A stretch of 64,000 nucleotides of DNA from Agrostemma githago (Eukaryota > Streptophyta > Magnoliopsida > Caryophyllales > Caryophyllaceae), in NCBI GenBank assembly GCA_958450325.1, contig OY288241.1, positions 38,678,778 to 38,742,777 of the forward strand. The letters are read 5' to 3'. Below the pieces are notes generated by a model, which worked only from the letters and a program-made list of their open reading frames with translations, did no database searches and was not told the DNA's origin. Position 1 is the first letter of the stretch, and every line of letters begins with the position of its first letter. Made by a program: the position numbers and the translations under genes. Positions 41,258 to 52,238 of this stretch are shown piece by piece.

Positions 41258-42615
41258 AGCCGTAGGGCTTTTACTTTTTGTATACTCCATGTTTATGCCT
41301 TTGAAGGTCACATGGATTTGTCGTCGTGCGTGGGCAACGTTCGACTTTTTACTGTGGTTGATCTGATGGAGACGGAGCACAGTCCGCCTTGGCTGATTAC
41401 AGGGGAAATTATCCAGGGCCTGGATAACCGCAAAAGGGAATCGTCGGTTCGTCTGACCGGGAGCAACCGTCTATTGCAGGTATATCGCTTCGGATTTTTC
41501 TGATTTTTTCGCGATATTCTGCTACAGCAGGCACTCGATCGAGTCACCCTGGCACTCGATCGAGTGCCTTTATTAAAAACCCCCTGCCCAATTTTAGAGG
41601 TGTCACTCGGTCGAGTGATCCCTAGGCACTCGATCGAGTGCCCCTAGGCAGACGTCGATTTTGCCTCGAGAACTCATATTTTTGTTTCTTTTTTCAGCTT
41701 TGGTTATTTGAGAGGCTATCGATCATAGATCCTCCCCTTGACCCCAGTCGATACCAACCTAATCAGGTGATGACAAGGAGACGGGCTATTGATTTTTCTC
41801 GCCACACCACTCAGTAATATTGGGACGAAATGTTATCTTTTCATAGCGGACCATTGATCCGATGGGTGGTGCCGTGGTGGCCTATTTACATTTGGACGGG
41901 TTTGGCATCGAGGGATAAGGCTCGTTATCAGGTAATCTTGTCCTTTAGGCAAACAATTCATCTTTACCCCGACCGCATACTTAGGCAGTATGATAGATCT
42001 CAGAGAATCTCGGAAATCGAAGCAGTTGTGAGTGAATCTACCCAGCTGACTGATGTAATGTGTGACATCTGGATGCAACGATGGTATAATTGGCCCACTT
42101 GGTCTATCCCCAAGTCTCTTCACTCAATTTGGGTATCAGAATCTTACGTGAAGTGGACGAAAGCAGATTCTGTCAAGGCCCAAGTTGCTTTAAAAGTTGA
42201 TGAAGCTTTTGACCTGCTTCGTAGGGAGCAAGCTAAGGTCAACAAAAGCTTCTTTGACGAAGGTGACACCCCAGCTACACTGGTTCGTCTGATGTCAGGT
42301 CAGAGGGGGAGAACTAGGACTCAAGCTGAAGGGTCCAGTGCTAGAGGTGCGCGGGGGAGAGTGAGCCCCCAGACTGACCTGGAAAAGAGACTTGGTCCGA
42401 AGCTAGCAGTTCAGGACCGACTTAGTCCCCGAGACAGGCTACCTGAGCACGTGTGGGCTCGCCTTGGACCGGTTACAATGGCAGAAGACCCGCTGTCAAA
42501 GAAACGGGTTCGAGCAAATGAGGTTCCCCTCGTGATGCGAAAACGCTCGCCCCCGCCCCGACGACATCGGGCTCCGCGTGACCCAATAGACAAAGGAAAG
42601 GGCAAAATGCCCTAA
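41258..42615 (+). pseudogene. Antisense gene of element E, 3' part: PMD/DUF7745-like protein with intron
   Basis: After element D the protein resumes with SRRAFTFCILHVYAF and LITGEIIQGLDNRKRE, then RLLQ. A likely intron spans 41479-41697 (TTGCAG|GTATAT ... TTTTTTCAG|CTTTGG). It joins RLLQ to LWLFERL, as in family members where a Leu-Gln/Leu-Trp-Leu stretch is conserved. One in-frame TAA at 41816-41818 follows. Then WWPIYIWTGLASRDKARYQV and DRILRQYDRSQRISE continue to a basic, Arg-rich tail ending at TAA in 42613-42615. The intron contains four ACTCGATCGAGT-type dyads. The frame across the D insertion does not match exactly, so at least one small indel exists near the junction. Confidence 0.65.
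41479..41697 (+). other. Probable intron in the antisense gene of element E, carrying dyads
   Basis: GTATATCG at the left end and TTTCTTTTTTCAG at the right end fit plant splice sites and the flanking protein frame. Inside are ACTCGATCGAGT at 41533 and 41554 (21 apart), ACTCGGTCGAGT at 41605 and ACTCGATCGAGT at 41628 (23 apart). The same paired dyads occur in the element's LTR. Confidence 0.55.
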
Positions 42616-43007
42616 ATACTAGTCTCCTTAGTTTTATTATTTAAATATTACTATTATTTTGTGGTGTGCTTTTCGTTGTTGTTTTCTTTTGATGTAATTT
42701 TTGAAATTCCCGAGTTTATCGGGTTTTAGTTAATAAAAGACATATTAATGAATACTGTTTCTGCCTTTTCGTTATTGCGATGGTTGTGCCCTTTTGAGGG
42801 GTTGCCTACGTATCTAAAATTAGTAGAATCAAACCAAACGTAGTTCGGGCTTAGATTTTTGCAATTTCAAAATACACCATGACTATTAGTTTGAGGTGCG
42901 CGCAACAGTAGGACAAATAATCCTAATTATTGACTTGCTTATAATTTTGAAAATTTATAAAAATTCAAATTTTTACAAACTTTTTGCAAATGACATTGAG
43001 ATAAAGT
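42616..43007. other. Spacer between the converging antisense gene and pol of element E
   Basis: The antisense gene (plus) and integrase (minus) converge here. An AATAAAAG at about 42731-42738 could serve as poly(A) signal for the antisense gene. A/T-rich sequence follows. Nothing else is recognised. Confidence 0.4.
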
Positions 43008-43502
43008 TTAGGGGTGGTAACGCTTTAGCTGGTCCAAGTTGGTTGGGATGACGAATTCATTCTTGTCCAGGTCTGTCAGCATCACTGCTCCTCCTGATAG
43101 GATCTTCTTCACTAGATACGGCCCAGCCCAATTGGGTTTGAATTTTCCTCTTGGGTCAATTGGCAGTAATGCGCGGACCAATTTGAGAAGCAGATCCCCT
43201 TCTTTGATATTTCTGGGCCTAACTCTTTTATTGAAAGTCCGTTGTATCCTTTTCTAGTATTGAATATTGTTGAGGGCCCGGGACCGATGTTCGTCCAAAA
43301 TTACTAACGAGTCAACTCGGGCTTGGACCCAATCTGCTTCAGGCATTTGGCTTTCCAGTAGAATCCTGAGAGACGGTATTTCCAGCTCAACTGGTTGGAC
43401 TGCTTCCATTCCGTACGTCAAATAATATGGAGTTGCTCCGGTTGCGGTGTGAATTGACGTTCGGTATCCCCATAGGCCAAATGGTATATTGTCGGGCTAG
43501 TC
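43008..43502 (-). pseudogene. pol: Integrase C-terminal part of element E
   Basis: On the minus strand this continues the integrase that is interrupted by the solo LTR at 43508. It contains ATGATPYYLTYGMEAVQPVE, the conserved end of the catalytic core, a stop near 43258, then FNKRVRPRNIKEGDLLL and KPNWAGPYLVKKIL, the GPY-type module. It ends LKRYHP before TAA (43008-43010). The single stop shows decay, but the order and frame are otherwise intact. Confidence 0.75.
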
Positions 43503-43507
43503 CCGGT

Positions 43508-45679
43508 TGTAGACACCCAGATTTGGACCTGGTCGCTGCAGAAGTGCCCAACAAACACTCGATGACGATAGGACTGCAACGCAACGCGAGTTCGTGATGT
43601 TATAGGTAGTTTTCCTATAAAACAGATCAAATAATTACTCAGAAAAATTAAAAACTAACATGATGGCAGCCTTAGTCGTGTCGTTACGGTCACATAGACA
43701 CTAATTAGAGTTTATTCCGACACCGGGACCCCAAGTCGGCCCCGAAACTCGAACTGAGTCAACACCGTGTCAAGCGAACCTCGGGATGAACACCCGAGGC
43801 CCACTAAACCCACGGCGCTAGGTCAAGCCGCGGGAAACCATAACACCCAAGAAACATATTATACATCTGTCTCACGGTTTTGGAAAGCATCAAAACCGTA
43901 TCCTCAAAATCCCAACCGCCCCGCCCTACGCGCCTTGGTCTCACCACGCCTTAGCCCAGGCACCTGAGTCCTGGTGCGCCCCAGCTCAGGCGCCCATACC
44001 GGTGACGAGGGCCGAAAACACCTATAAATACCCCCCTTCACGCCCTCATTTCAACACACAATTCTCATTCTTCTCTTCCCCCTCTAAACTCTCGCTAAGG
44101 GCTCGCACTCCGACACCCGAGGCAAACGATCCACTCGATCGTAGTTCCGATAAAAAGCGACATCGACGCTACTCCTCACCTTCGAGCACCCAACTCGATA
44201 CCGAGGTGCCTGTGATCGACTAGCCCAAAACTAGTAACGAAGTTCTGCCGGATTAGCCGCAGAACTAGTCCTTAGCAACGAAGCTCTGTCGGAGTAGCCG
44301 CGGGAAGGTCAAACGGTAACGGAGTTCTGCCGGAGTCACTGGTCAAGCTAGGAGGATCCGCCTGTTGATCGAGTTGCACTAGGTTGCCATCTAAACAAAA
44401 CTTTCCATATTTGTACTTTCTATTATTATGCACTACGACAACATTAGATGTGGGCGCTAGGCCCACGAGCATCTACTAAAATACGTAACGTTCCAACTTC
44501 AACCACAAATACTAAAACACACTAAATAGACCCGAGTAATTCCGAGATCCGTTCTCAAAATTATCTATGCATCGAGTCCCGTTTAGTGTATACTCCGAGG
44601 GTGCAACTCCTCACAATGTGATTTACTTACATTCGCATTTACAGTTTTTCATATGATTTATTGCTTTTATGACCTTATAATTGCATGCTAAATCACCTAA
44701 CACGGAATTCAAAACGTAAAATAACTAAAACTGAACAAAGTGATGGTCGGGTTTCGTATTAGTCCGGGTGCTCACCTTATTGGGTTCGATGCATCTCTAT
44801 TAATACCGAACCGACGCATCTTAAGCAGAATACCAGGTAAGGTATACCACGAGAACGACTAATATCCATATTATCACGTTAAAACTGATTTGCTAATACT
44901 TATACTATTAGTACTCTCTACTGTCCTACCTGCATCTTTTCATGACCTGCTTGTCACGTGAAATCGCATACAAAGAATGTAAACACAACTACTTCGATGA
45001 TAAAGCTTACCTGTCCTTAAAACAACCGACGTAGCAAGAAATATAGGGTTAAAACAACGGATGTTATAGTACTTCCGCCACAACAAAAGAACTAGGATAT
45101 CAGCCCACCTATTAATTAGTAGAGGCTGCTATAGTGCGGGCGAGATTGGGTGTTGACATCTATCGGATGTTGGCTTCCCAATACGTACCCTCACCCCTTA
45201 CTCAGAATCGACGGTTTCCGGATGTCCGAAACCATTGGCAATGAGAGTCATTCCAGGCATTGAGTGCTTAAGGGTACAAGCATTTATCTTTAGGTCCATG
45301 CCACTCAACTTTGAGCCGGCAAGGGATTGAAGTTGACTTGAACGGTTTCCGAGTCCCCATAATTGACTCGGTGGCGACTCCACAAATCGGCAACGAATTC
45401 AGTTCACTAAAAAGGTCGCCTTACCAAATGAATCGACTTTTAAACATTTACAACCACTACTCGATCGATTCCCAAACGGAAACACGCGTGCCCGCACCCG
45501 TCTAGTACAAGTCCGGATCGTCATCAAAATCGAGGTCCGACACTTCGCCCCGTATGCGAGATCGGATCGGGCCCCGGCAGGGAGGGGGTCGCGTGGGTTG
45601 CCGCCGCCACACGATGAAAACCGGGTCGATCTCGCGCGGGCACGCGCGGGGCGCCGGGCGGTGCGGACGGACGTCCACA
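43508..45679 (+). repeat. Solo LTR of Ogre/Tat-type element (2172 bp)
   Basis: It begins TGTAGACACCCAGATTTGG and ends GGACGTCCACA, and CCGGT flanks both sides (43503-43507 and 45680-45684). It lies within the integrase gene of element E in the opposite orientation. TATAAATA lies at 44023-44030. Downstream of it three copies of a unit around AACGAAGTTCTGCCGGA repeat at about 41-base intervals (44235, 44276, 44317). No internal region remains. Confidence 0.9.
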
Positions 45680-45684
45680 CCGGT

Positions 45685-46912
45685 AATTATCGGCCATCTT
45701 TTTAAGTATGGTCACAATCGTTTTATTAGCCGCCTCTACCGCTTTATTTGTTTGGGGACGGTAAGGTGAAGATGTATGCCTTTGGATTTTATACTTTGCT
45801 AGTAGAGTAGCGGTTTCGGCTTGGAAATGTGTCTCGTGATCACTGATGAACTCGTGCGGGACCCTGTATCGGCATATAATCATGTTTTGAATGAATTTAG
45901 CAACGTGCTTAGCATTCAAAATCCGGTATGACTCGGATCCGACCCATTTGGTGAAATAGTCGATAGCCACGAAAATGAAGCAATGACCTCCGGAAGGGTT
46001 TACTTTCCCGATTATATCAATTCCCCACGTCGAAAACGGCCATGGTGATGTCATGGTGTATATTAGGGATGACGACATATGTTGCACGTTGGCAAAAATC
46101 TGACAGCTATGACAGTGTTTGACATATAACTGGCAGTCGGTTTCCATACTATTCCAGTAATATCCGAGTCTCATGATTTTCCGGACCAACATCTGGGCAT
46201 TCATATGTGGACCGCATTCACCATCGTGTACCTCAGCCATAACCTTCTCGGCTTGTATCTTGTTGACACATAGGAGGAGAGCCCCCTGTGCCGTCTTTTT
46301 GTATAATTGTCCATCATCCGTACGGAGGAATTGGGTTGCCAATATCCGTAGGGCTTTCTTGGCCCGGTTTTCAGTTCCCGGAGGATATTCTCCCGTTGTT
46401 AAGTAGGTTAGAACAGCCTGATACCAAGGTTCTGGATCGGTTATCTCGATGTCTTGGATAACTTGAATATATGCCGGCTCGGACCGTCTTTCGACGCAAA
46501 TCGGCATACTGGTTAGGTGCTCCGGGATATTCAATAAGGATGCCAAATTTGAGAGTGCATCCGCAAACTGGTTTTCTTCCCGGGGTAGATAAATGTATTC
46601 CACCTTTTGGAATTGTTTTTCGAGAACCCTTACTCGCGCCTGATAGGCCACGAGATTGGCGTTCCGAGTCTTCCATTTTTGGAGAGCTTGGTTGATGACT
46701 AGAGATGAGTCACCGTGGACCCGGAGGTTTGCTACTCCTAAGTTAGCGGTGACTTGCAACTCGTGAATGCATGCTTCATATTCGGCTGCGTTGTTAGTCA
46801 CGTCAAAATCTAGTTTAATGAATAACGGTGTATGCTCTCCTTTTGGTGATATTAACAGAATACTGACTCCGAATCCTCGGAAGTTGGATGCCCCGCAAAA
46901 TACAAATCCCAT
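45685..46912 (-). pseudogene. pol: Archaeal-type RNase H and integrase N-terminal and core parts of element E
   Basis: The minus-strand frame starts inside the second RNase H with GASNFRGFGVSILLISPKGE, NNAAEYEACIHEL and VHGDSSLVINQ, and ends that domain with QFADALSNLASL. Integrase follows: EVHDGECGPHMNAQ with histidines, HCHSCQ with cysteines, WGIDIIGKV with the first catalytic Asp and NKAVEAANK with the Glu. The second Asp sits in FISDHETHF, where most relatives have Asn-Gly after the Asp. The frame enters from the previous segment through a one-base loss at the codon for the first RNase H acidic residue. The integrase is cut at 45684 by the solo LTR. Confidence 0.8.
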
Positions 46913-48524
46913 GTTTTGGTATCAGTATGGAATATATCTTCATCTGGGAAGGACCAAATATCAATGTGCCCTTCTTCGGTTACGGGACTATCTACGAGGA
47001 ACTTGGCTACTACCCGGCCTTTGATAGCTTTTAGTGGCACAAATTTGAGGTCGAACTCTGCCAACATTAAAGTCCATCTAGACATCCTGCCGCTGAGAAT
47101 GGGCTTTAGGTACTTGATAGGATCCATTTTTGATAGTACATGTACCTCGTAGCTGAGCATATAATGTCGAAGCTTTTTGATGGCTCACACTCGGGCTAGG
47201 CACGTTTTCTCGAGCATTGTATACTTACATTCATACTCCAAGAACTTTTTGCTGATGTAGTAAGTAGCCCGTTCTTCTGAGCCGACTGTCTGGGCCAGCA
47301 AAGTCCCCATGGCTGTCTCGGTCGTTGTCAGGTATAACGACAAAGGCATACCGAGTTGAGGTGGCATTAATACCTGCGAAGCAGACAGGATCTCCTTGAT
47401 TTTGTTGAAAGCCGTTTGACATTTCTCATCCCACAGAGTTCGTTCTCCTATCTTCAGTTTTTTGAAAATTGGTTCACATACCATGGTCAATTTTGAAATA
47501 AACCAGCTGATGTATTGGACTTTCCCGAAAAATCCCCTTATTTCTTTTTCGGTTTTAGGTGGCTGCATCTCGGTAATGGCTTTGATTTTAGCTGGGTTGA
47601 CCTCGATGCCGCGTTGGCTAACGATATGGCCCAGTAATTTGCCCGATGTTACTCCAAAACTGCACTTTTGAGGGTTTAGTCTCAAGTTGTATTTGCGTAG
47701 TCGGGTGAAAAACTTCTTTAGGGCTGCAATGTGCCCACTTCGGTCTTTGGACTTGACGATCATGTCGTCCACATAAACTTCCACCTCCTTATGCATCATA
47801 TCATGTAATAAGGTCGTGGCGGTTCGCTGATAGATGGCCCCAGCATTGATGAGACCAAATGGCATGACAGTGTAACAGTAAGTCCCCCAAGGTGTAATGA
47901 AGGTGGTCTTACGCATATCTTCTTCCGCCATCTTGATTTTATTATACCCGGCATACCCGTCCGTAAATGATAAAAGGGCATAATCGGCCGTGTTGTCTAC
48001 CAGTATGTCGATATGTGGCAACGGAAAATCGTCTTTCGGGCTTGCCTTGTTAAGATCCCGGAAGTCCACACATACCTGTACCTTACCGTCCTTTTTAGGT
48101 ATCGGCACGATGTTTGCAACCCAGTCTGGATATTCAGACACTTGTATGAAGCCGGCTTTGAATTGTTTGTCGACCTCTTCTTTGACTTTGAGAGACCATT
48201 CAGGCCTCATTATGTGGAGTTTCTGTTTTACTGGCTTACACCCGTCTTTGATGGGTATACGGTGTTCAACTATCTCCCGATCTATCCCCGGCATGTCCTT
48301 GTAGGACCATGCGAAGACATCCTTGAACTCTTGGAGGAGGCTCGTGAATTGGTTTCTCTCCTCGGGATCTAAGGATAAACCTAACTTAAGCATCTGAGGT
48401 TCTAAGGTGGTTCCCACATTGATGGATTCGGTTTCCTCAATTACCAGATCTCGGGATTCCCTTTGCTCGAGTTGCTCGATCAGATGTGGAGGTAGAGGTG
48501 CCTGTTCGTCGGGTTTCTCAATGT
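46852..48524 (-). pseudogene. pol: Reverse transcriptase and RNase H of element E
   Basis: The minus-strand frame contains DVFAWSYKDMPGID, VCVDFRDLNKASPKDDFPLP and the catalytic YVDDMIVKS (about 47750-47776), typical of Tat/Ogre RT. RNase H follows (LYLTTTETAMGTLLAQ, YYISKKFLEYECKYTMLEK). A TAG at 47185-47187 interrupts it, and reading resumes in the same frame with MLSYEVHVL to SRWTLMLAEFDLKFVP. Upstream bases beyond 48524 belong to the inserted pol-less element, so the apparent ATG there is not the real start. The protein belongs with the linker at 55113-55830 on the far side of that insertion. Confidence 0.85.
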
Positions 48525-48529
48525 CATTG

Positions 48530-50111
48530 TGATGCGTGCCGTTCCTATTCGATTTTTCACCTATTTTGGCACGCATTTCTGTGTCGGTTTATTATTTTAG
48601 GAATCGGATTACGCTATTTTCTCCCATATTTGCTACTCGGGTATTCTTTTGTTGTTTTGCAGATAATCGAGATCGAGTAGTTAAAAGAGCTAAAAATTGC
48701 ATCAAAAATATTAAAGCTCTGAAACCGATTTATTGTAGACCAAGAAGAAAGAAGCAAGTCTATAGACTAGACTGTGAGTAGACTGTGAGTCTATAGACTG
48801 AGAAGAAGAAAGTAATAAAGCTGTAGACTAAAGCACAAGTCTATAGACTGGGAAACAAGTCTATAGACTGAGAAAGGGCAGCAGACAGTCCGTAGACTGA
48901 GGAGAAGTCCGTTGGAAGCCTAGATTGAACTCAGTCTGCAGACTTGGATCTCAAGTCTACCAGCCTAAAATCCAAGTCTGCAGGATAGGATACCACTCCA
49001 AGACTAATTCAGTTGACGTTACCCACTACTCCCCCTATTACGCATCTTCAGTTCTCCCCACTACTTGAATTCTTCCTAAGTTAATAGGGTGGTGGAATCA
49101 GGGAATCAAGCAAAAGTTAGTAAGGGCTTGAGTAGTATAAATAGATCTGTAATTCTAGGATCTTAATCATCTCATCTCTTTCATCTATCTTTTTCCTGAG
49201 TAATCCTCTCATCATTCATCTTCATCTTTAGTTTAGTTTTAGTTTGTAGTTTACTGTAAATATTTAGTATTTCGCACAATTTCAGTATTTATTATTTTCA
49301 ATCAAGACTCGGTTTTCATTATTATTCTCCGTCTTCGTTCTAATTAGTTATTCCAATTTCGGTAATTCCTTCTTTTTCCCCAACCTCTCTCCGTCTTAGT
49401 TTACTGTAACTTTTATTTTTTTCTTCCTTCCGTTTGTTTCCTGTAACTTTTATCCTCTTTTATTTTTAGCTTTTTCTCATCCTCCTTCATCCTTCATCAT
49501 GTTTTATTTTGTTAGGATTACTGTAAATATGTTTAGCTAATCTTCCGTCAGAATTTAGGTGAACTGCGAATTGAATTGAGTTTATATGTGATAACTGAAT
49601 AATCGACCTTTACGAGTTAAATCGCTCTTGCAACATTAGAACGACGAATAATTAATTATAGGTCGTAATTGATTGTTTGTATCTTGTAAATCCCGACCTA
49701 AGACCGAAAGCCTGGAACGGATTAGACTCGTTGTAATCGATAGAATTCCCTAATAAGTAGCGAGAGCCCGTTAGGTGACTTCTAGGATGACTAGTGATCC
49801 GAGAGGACCGTGTCGATATCCTTTAACTCGTCTTAGCTGATTATTTGAAAATCGTATGTATGCTTGTTTTAATTCGTGGTGATCCGAAGACTCTGGTGCT
49901 TTTCTCATTTTGATTAATTCATTATTTTTATTATTTAGATTTTATTAGACCGTCAGCTCACCAAACCATAAAATCGTGACCCGATAATTTAATTGACTAA
50001 CTTATAATTTTCAACCTGCCTCCCTGTGGAATCGACCCTGCTTACCGCTAGCTACCCGTTAGTAGTAATCTAGGATTATTTTGATTACGGTGACGCGACT
50101 AACCCGTATCA
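48530..50111 (+). repeat. 5' LTR of the pol-less element (1582 bp)
   Basis: It starts TGATGCGTGCCGTTCC and ends AACCCGTATCA. AGTCTATAGACT occurs at 48757, 48788, 48838 and 48858. TATAAATA lies at 49136-49143. The last 100 bases include CCTCCCTGTGGAATCGACCC, a phrase also near the ends of the LTRs of A, B and D. Confidence 0.9.
48757..49143 (+). promoter_or_regulatory. LTR promoter of the pol-less element: dyads and TATA box
   Basis: Four perfect AGTCTATAGACT palindromes (48757, 48788, 48838, 48858; distances 31, 50 and 20) lie 270-380 bases upstream of TATAAATA (49136-49143). Half-site variants such as CTGTAGACT fill the gaps. Confidence 0.55.
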
Positions 50112-50115
50112 ATTT

Positions 50116-50133
50116 TGGCGCCGTTGCCGGGGA
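50116..50133 (+). other. Primer-binding site of the pol-less element (tRNA-Asp type)
   Basis: TGGCGCCGTTGCCGGGGA follows the LTR after four bases and is the sequence expected to pair with the 3' end of plant tRNA-Asp. It is one base different from the site in element D. Confidence 0.8.
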
Positions 50134-50217
50134 GGCGACGCAATTTTATTTGTTAGTTAATTATTTATCTCTCGTCACAGGGAATTTTTATTCCTTGAGA
50201 CCGATCTCACTGTTTCT

Positions 50218-51105
50218 ATGAGAATTGTTATAGATTTTCCTCAGGAGTCCGATGAAACATTTGGAGCTTACATACAGCGGTTTTGCGTCTGGCTTGGCTC
50301 TCTGCAACGAAAACATTTCACTAATGAAACACTGGTTCTTACTGTTCTTAAGGGTATGACGGAGTCTACTAAGGCCTACTTATATTCTACATGTAAGGAT
50401 TTCGAAAGCAAATCCTATGACGAGGCAGTAGATTACTTCGATTGGCTAGCTGAAGAAAGCATGAAACCCGGTTTTTCATTTTCTTTGACTAATGATGAAC
50501 CCGTCGATGAAAATAGTGATGTGAATATTTTTGAGAATCCTTGTTTTGACTGTGAGACAGGTTGTGATGAAAGTTATTACACGAGTCTCACGGCTCCATT
50601 TTGCGAGAATCTATTTGATGAGGTTCGTGAAGAACCTTTTGATCTGGAACATGAGGTCAAGTGGGATCGATATGAAAATGACACGTTCGAGGACAATATT
50701 GAGGTTCGATGGGACGAGTATGAGGACGACATTGTAGAGGAGCCATCGGTTTCTTTGCCCGTTGTCTTCTCTCCTTCTACGGTTTTGTCCTTTGTTCCCT
50801 CCGCTCCACTTATTTTTCCTCCTTTATGTTTATCAGCCCCACTGCCGTTAATTACTGACCATTTTCCTATAAACACTGATACTTTATTTTCTGATTTTAA
50901 CTTTGATTCTCCATGCCTTGCCGACGAGGAGATTAGATCAGTGTTTCAGGAGGAAATTGATCATCCACCCCGTGATAAGATGGCTCGTTCCGTATTTCAT
51001 ACTTTTGCTACTAACATCTTATCACCTGCATATATCTGCATTCATATTTCTTGTGCTCGAAAATATGACATGCTACTGAGGGCGTTGATTCGTTTTTTAA
51101 AATAA
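50218..51105 (+). CDS. Gag-like protein of the pol-less element
   Basis: The 295-residue frame opens MRIVIDFPQESDETFGAYIQ. The first 85 residues (AYIQRFCVWLGSL, LVLTVLKGMTESTKAYLYS, YDEAVDYFDWLAEESM) have the helical spacing of the C-terminal half of an Athila-type Gag domain. The N-terminal half of that domain and the zinc knuckle are missing. The rest is strongly acidic (Asp/Glu-rich to about residue 180), then Pro/Ser-rich. It may be a shortened Gag that co-assembles with Gag of an autonomous element. The frame is intact and sits 84 bases after the PBS. Confidence 0.45.
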   Translation: MRIVIDFPQESDETFGAYIQRFCVWLGSLQRKHFTNETLVLTVLKGMTESTKAYLYSTCKDFESKSYDEAVDYFDWLAEESMKPGFSFSLTNDEPVDENSDVNIFENPCFDCETGCDESYYTSLTAPFCENLFDEVREEPFDLEHEVKWDRYENDTFEDNIEVRWDEYEDDIVEEPSVSLPVVFSPSTVLSFVPSAPLIFPPLCLSAPLPLITDHFPINTDTLFSDFNFDSPCLADEEIRSVFQEEIDHPPRDKMARSVFHTFATNILSPAYICIHISCARKYDMLLRALIRFLK

Positions 51106-52200
51106 AATGATGAAGTGGCCGAATCAAGGTCGTGCGGGACCGTAAAAACCAGCGCTAGCCGGGAGGCAACCCGAGTATTTTTATTTTAATTCTATTTTTG
51201 AGTTCGAATAAAGTAGTTACTTTAATTTTAGTGAGTGAGAATGAGGATACTGATAATATGTCAAGTTGGTATGCAGCATTAGTAAGCGGCTGAGTCTAGT
51301 GAAGTATGTCAGACTTACTCACCAAGTCTACAGACTCAAGTCTACATACTTACCCCCAATCTTTAGACTCATTTACTCAGTCTATAGACTCACCCTCACC
51401 CAATCTCCCAACCTATCTACCCAGTCTTTAGACCTAATCCCCAGTCTACCCAACACACCCTCAGTCCAACCCTTCATCTTCCTCCCTCTTTTCAAATTTC
51501 AGACTACTCCCTTACTCCATTCTTCCGCCCTCTAAACCACCGCGCATCATCATCATCACCCGTAATCTCCGTCATTCCTCGCCTGATTCCGGTCATACTC
51601 CTCCTCCCTTCGCCATCCTCTGTCACCTCTACCACCCACCACCACCCTTCGCCTTTCCTACTTCTCTTCGTTTCACCTTCCGCCTTCGCCCACCTGTCCC
51701 ACCGTCCATCCTCGCCTGAATTCACTCCACCCTCCGTTCATTCTCGCGTCCTTGCTGCTGCCGCTCTCAGCCGTGTCTCCCTCCTCACTTTGCCCCTCTC
51801 CTGCCGCCGTTCATCACCACTGTTCCGTCCCTCCATCTTACAGTGGAGTGCTGAGTTTGTGGGATAATTGTGGTTGTAATTATGGTTGTTGAGTTTCAGA
51901 TTGCTGAAGTCCGAGTGCTTTATTACCTATTTTTTCGGATTTTATGTGCTTCTCTGCTCATTTTTCAGGCTTACAGGTAAAATGGAGCATTCAAACCGAG
52001 GCTGAGAACAGCGCAACTAGAGTTGGAACAGATCAGCACGGAAATCGAGGTCGTCACGGAGTCAGCACCTGAGTCGAAATTGGACCATGTCTAGAGTATG
52101 CTTTGAGTAACCTCATATATTCGGTATATCTCTGTCACTCACTATTTAGTTATGCTTATATAGTTATTCTTCCTTCTCTCGTTTGTCTGATTTGTGTTTG

Positions 52201-52238
52201 ATACAATGAGGACATTGTATTGTTTGGTTTGGGGAGGG
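52201..52238 (+). other. Internal hairpin and polypurine-like tract of the pol-less element
   Basis: ATACAATG (52201-52208) pairs perfectly with CATTGTAT (52213-52220) around loop AGGA. TTTGGTTTGGGGAGGG follows. It lies 1.3 kb before the 3' LTR. Confidence 0.55.

Noticed and set aside
45554..45769. GC-rich ORFs at the right end of the solo LTR (bacterial-looking codon use)
   Set aside because: The G/C-rich block is the U5 end of the LTR and recurs, diverged, in the solo LTR at 20547. It is not transferred bacterial DNA.
48525..48576. ATG at 48576 (minus) as start of an RT protein
   Set aside because: The first 15 or so codons come from the inserted LTR of the pol-less element. The RT frame belongs to element E and continues on the far side of the insertion.
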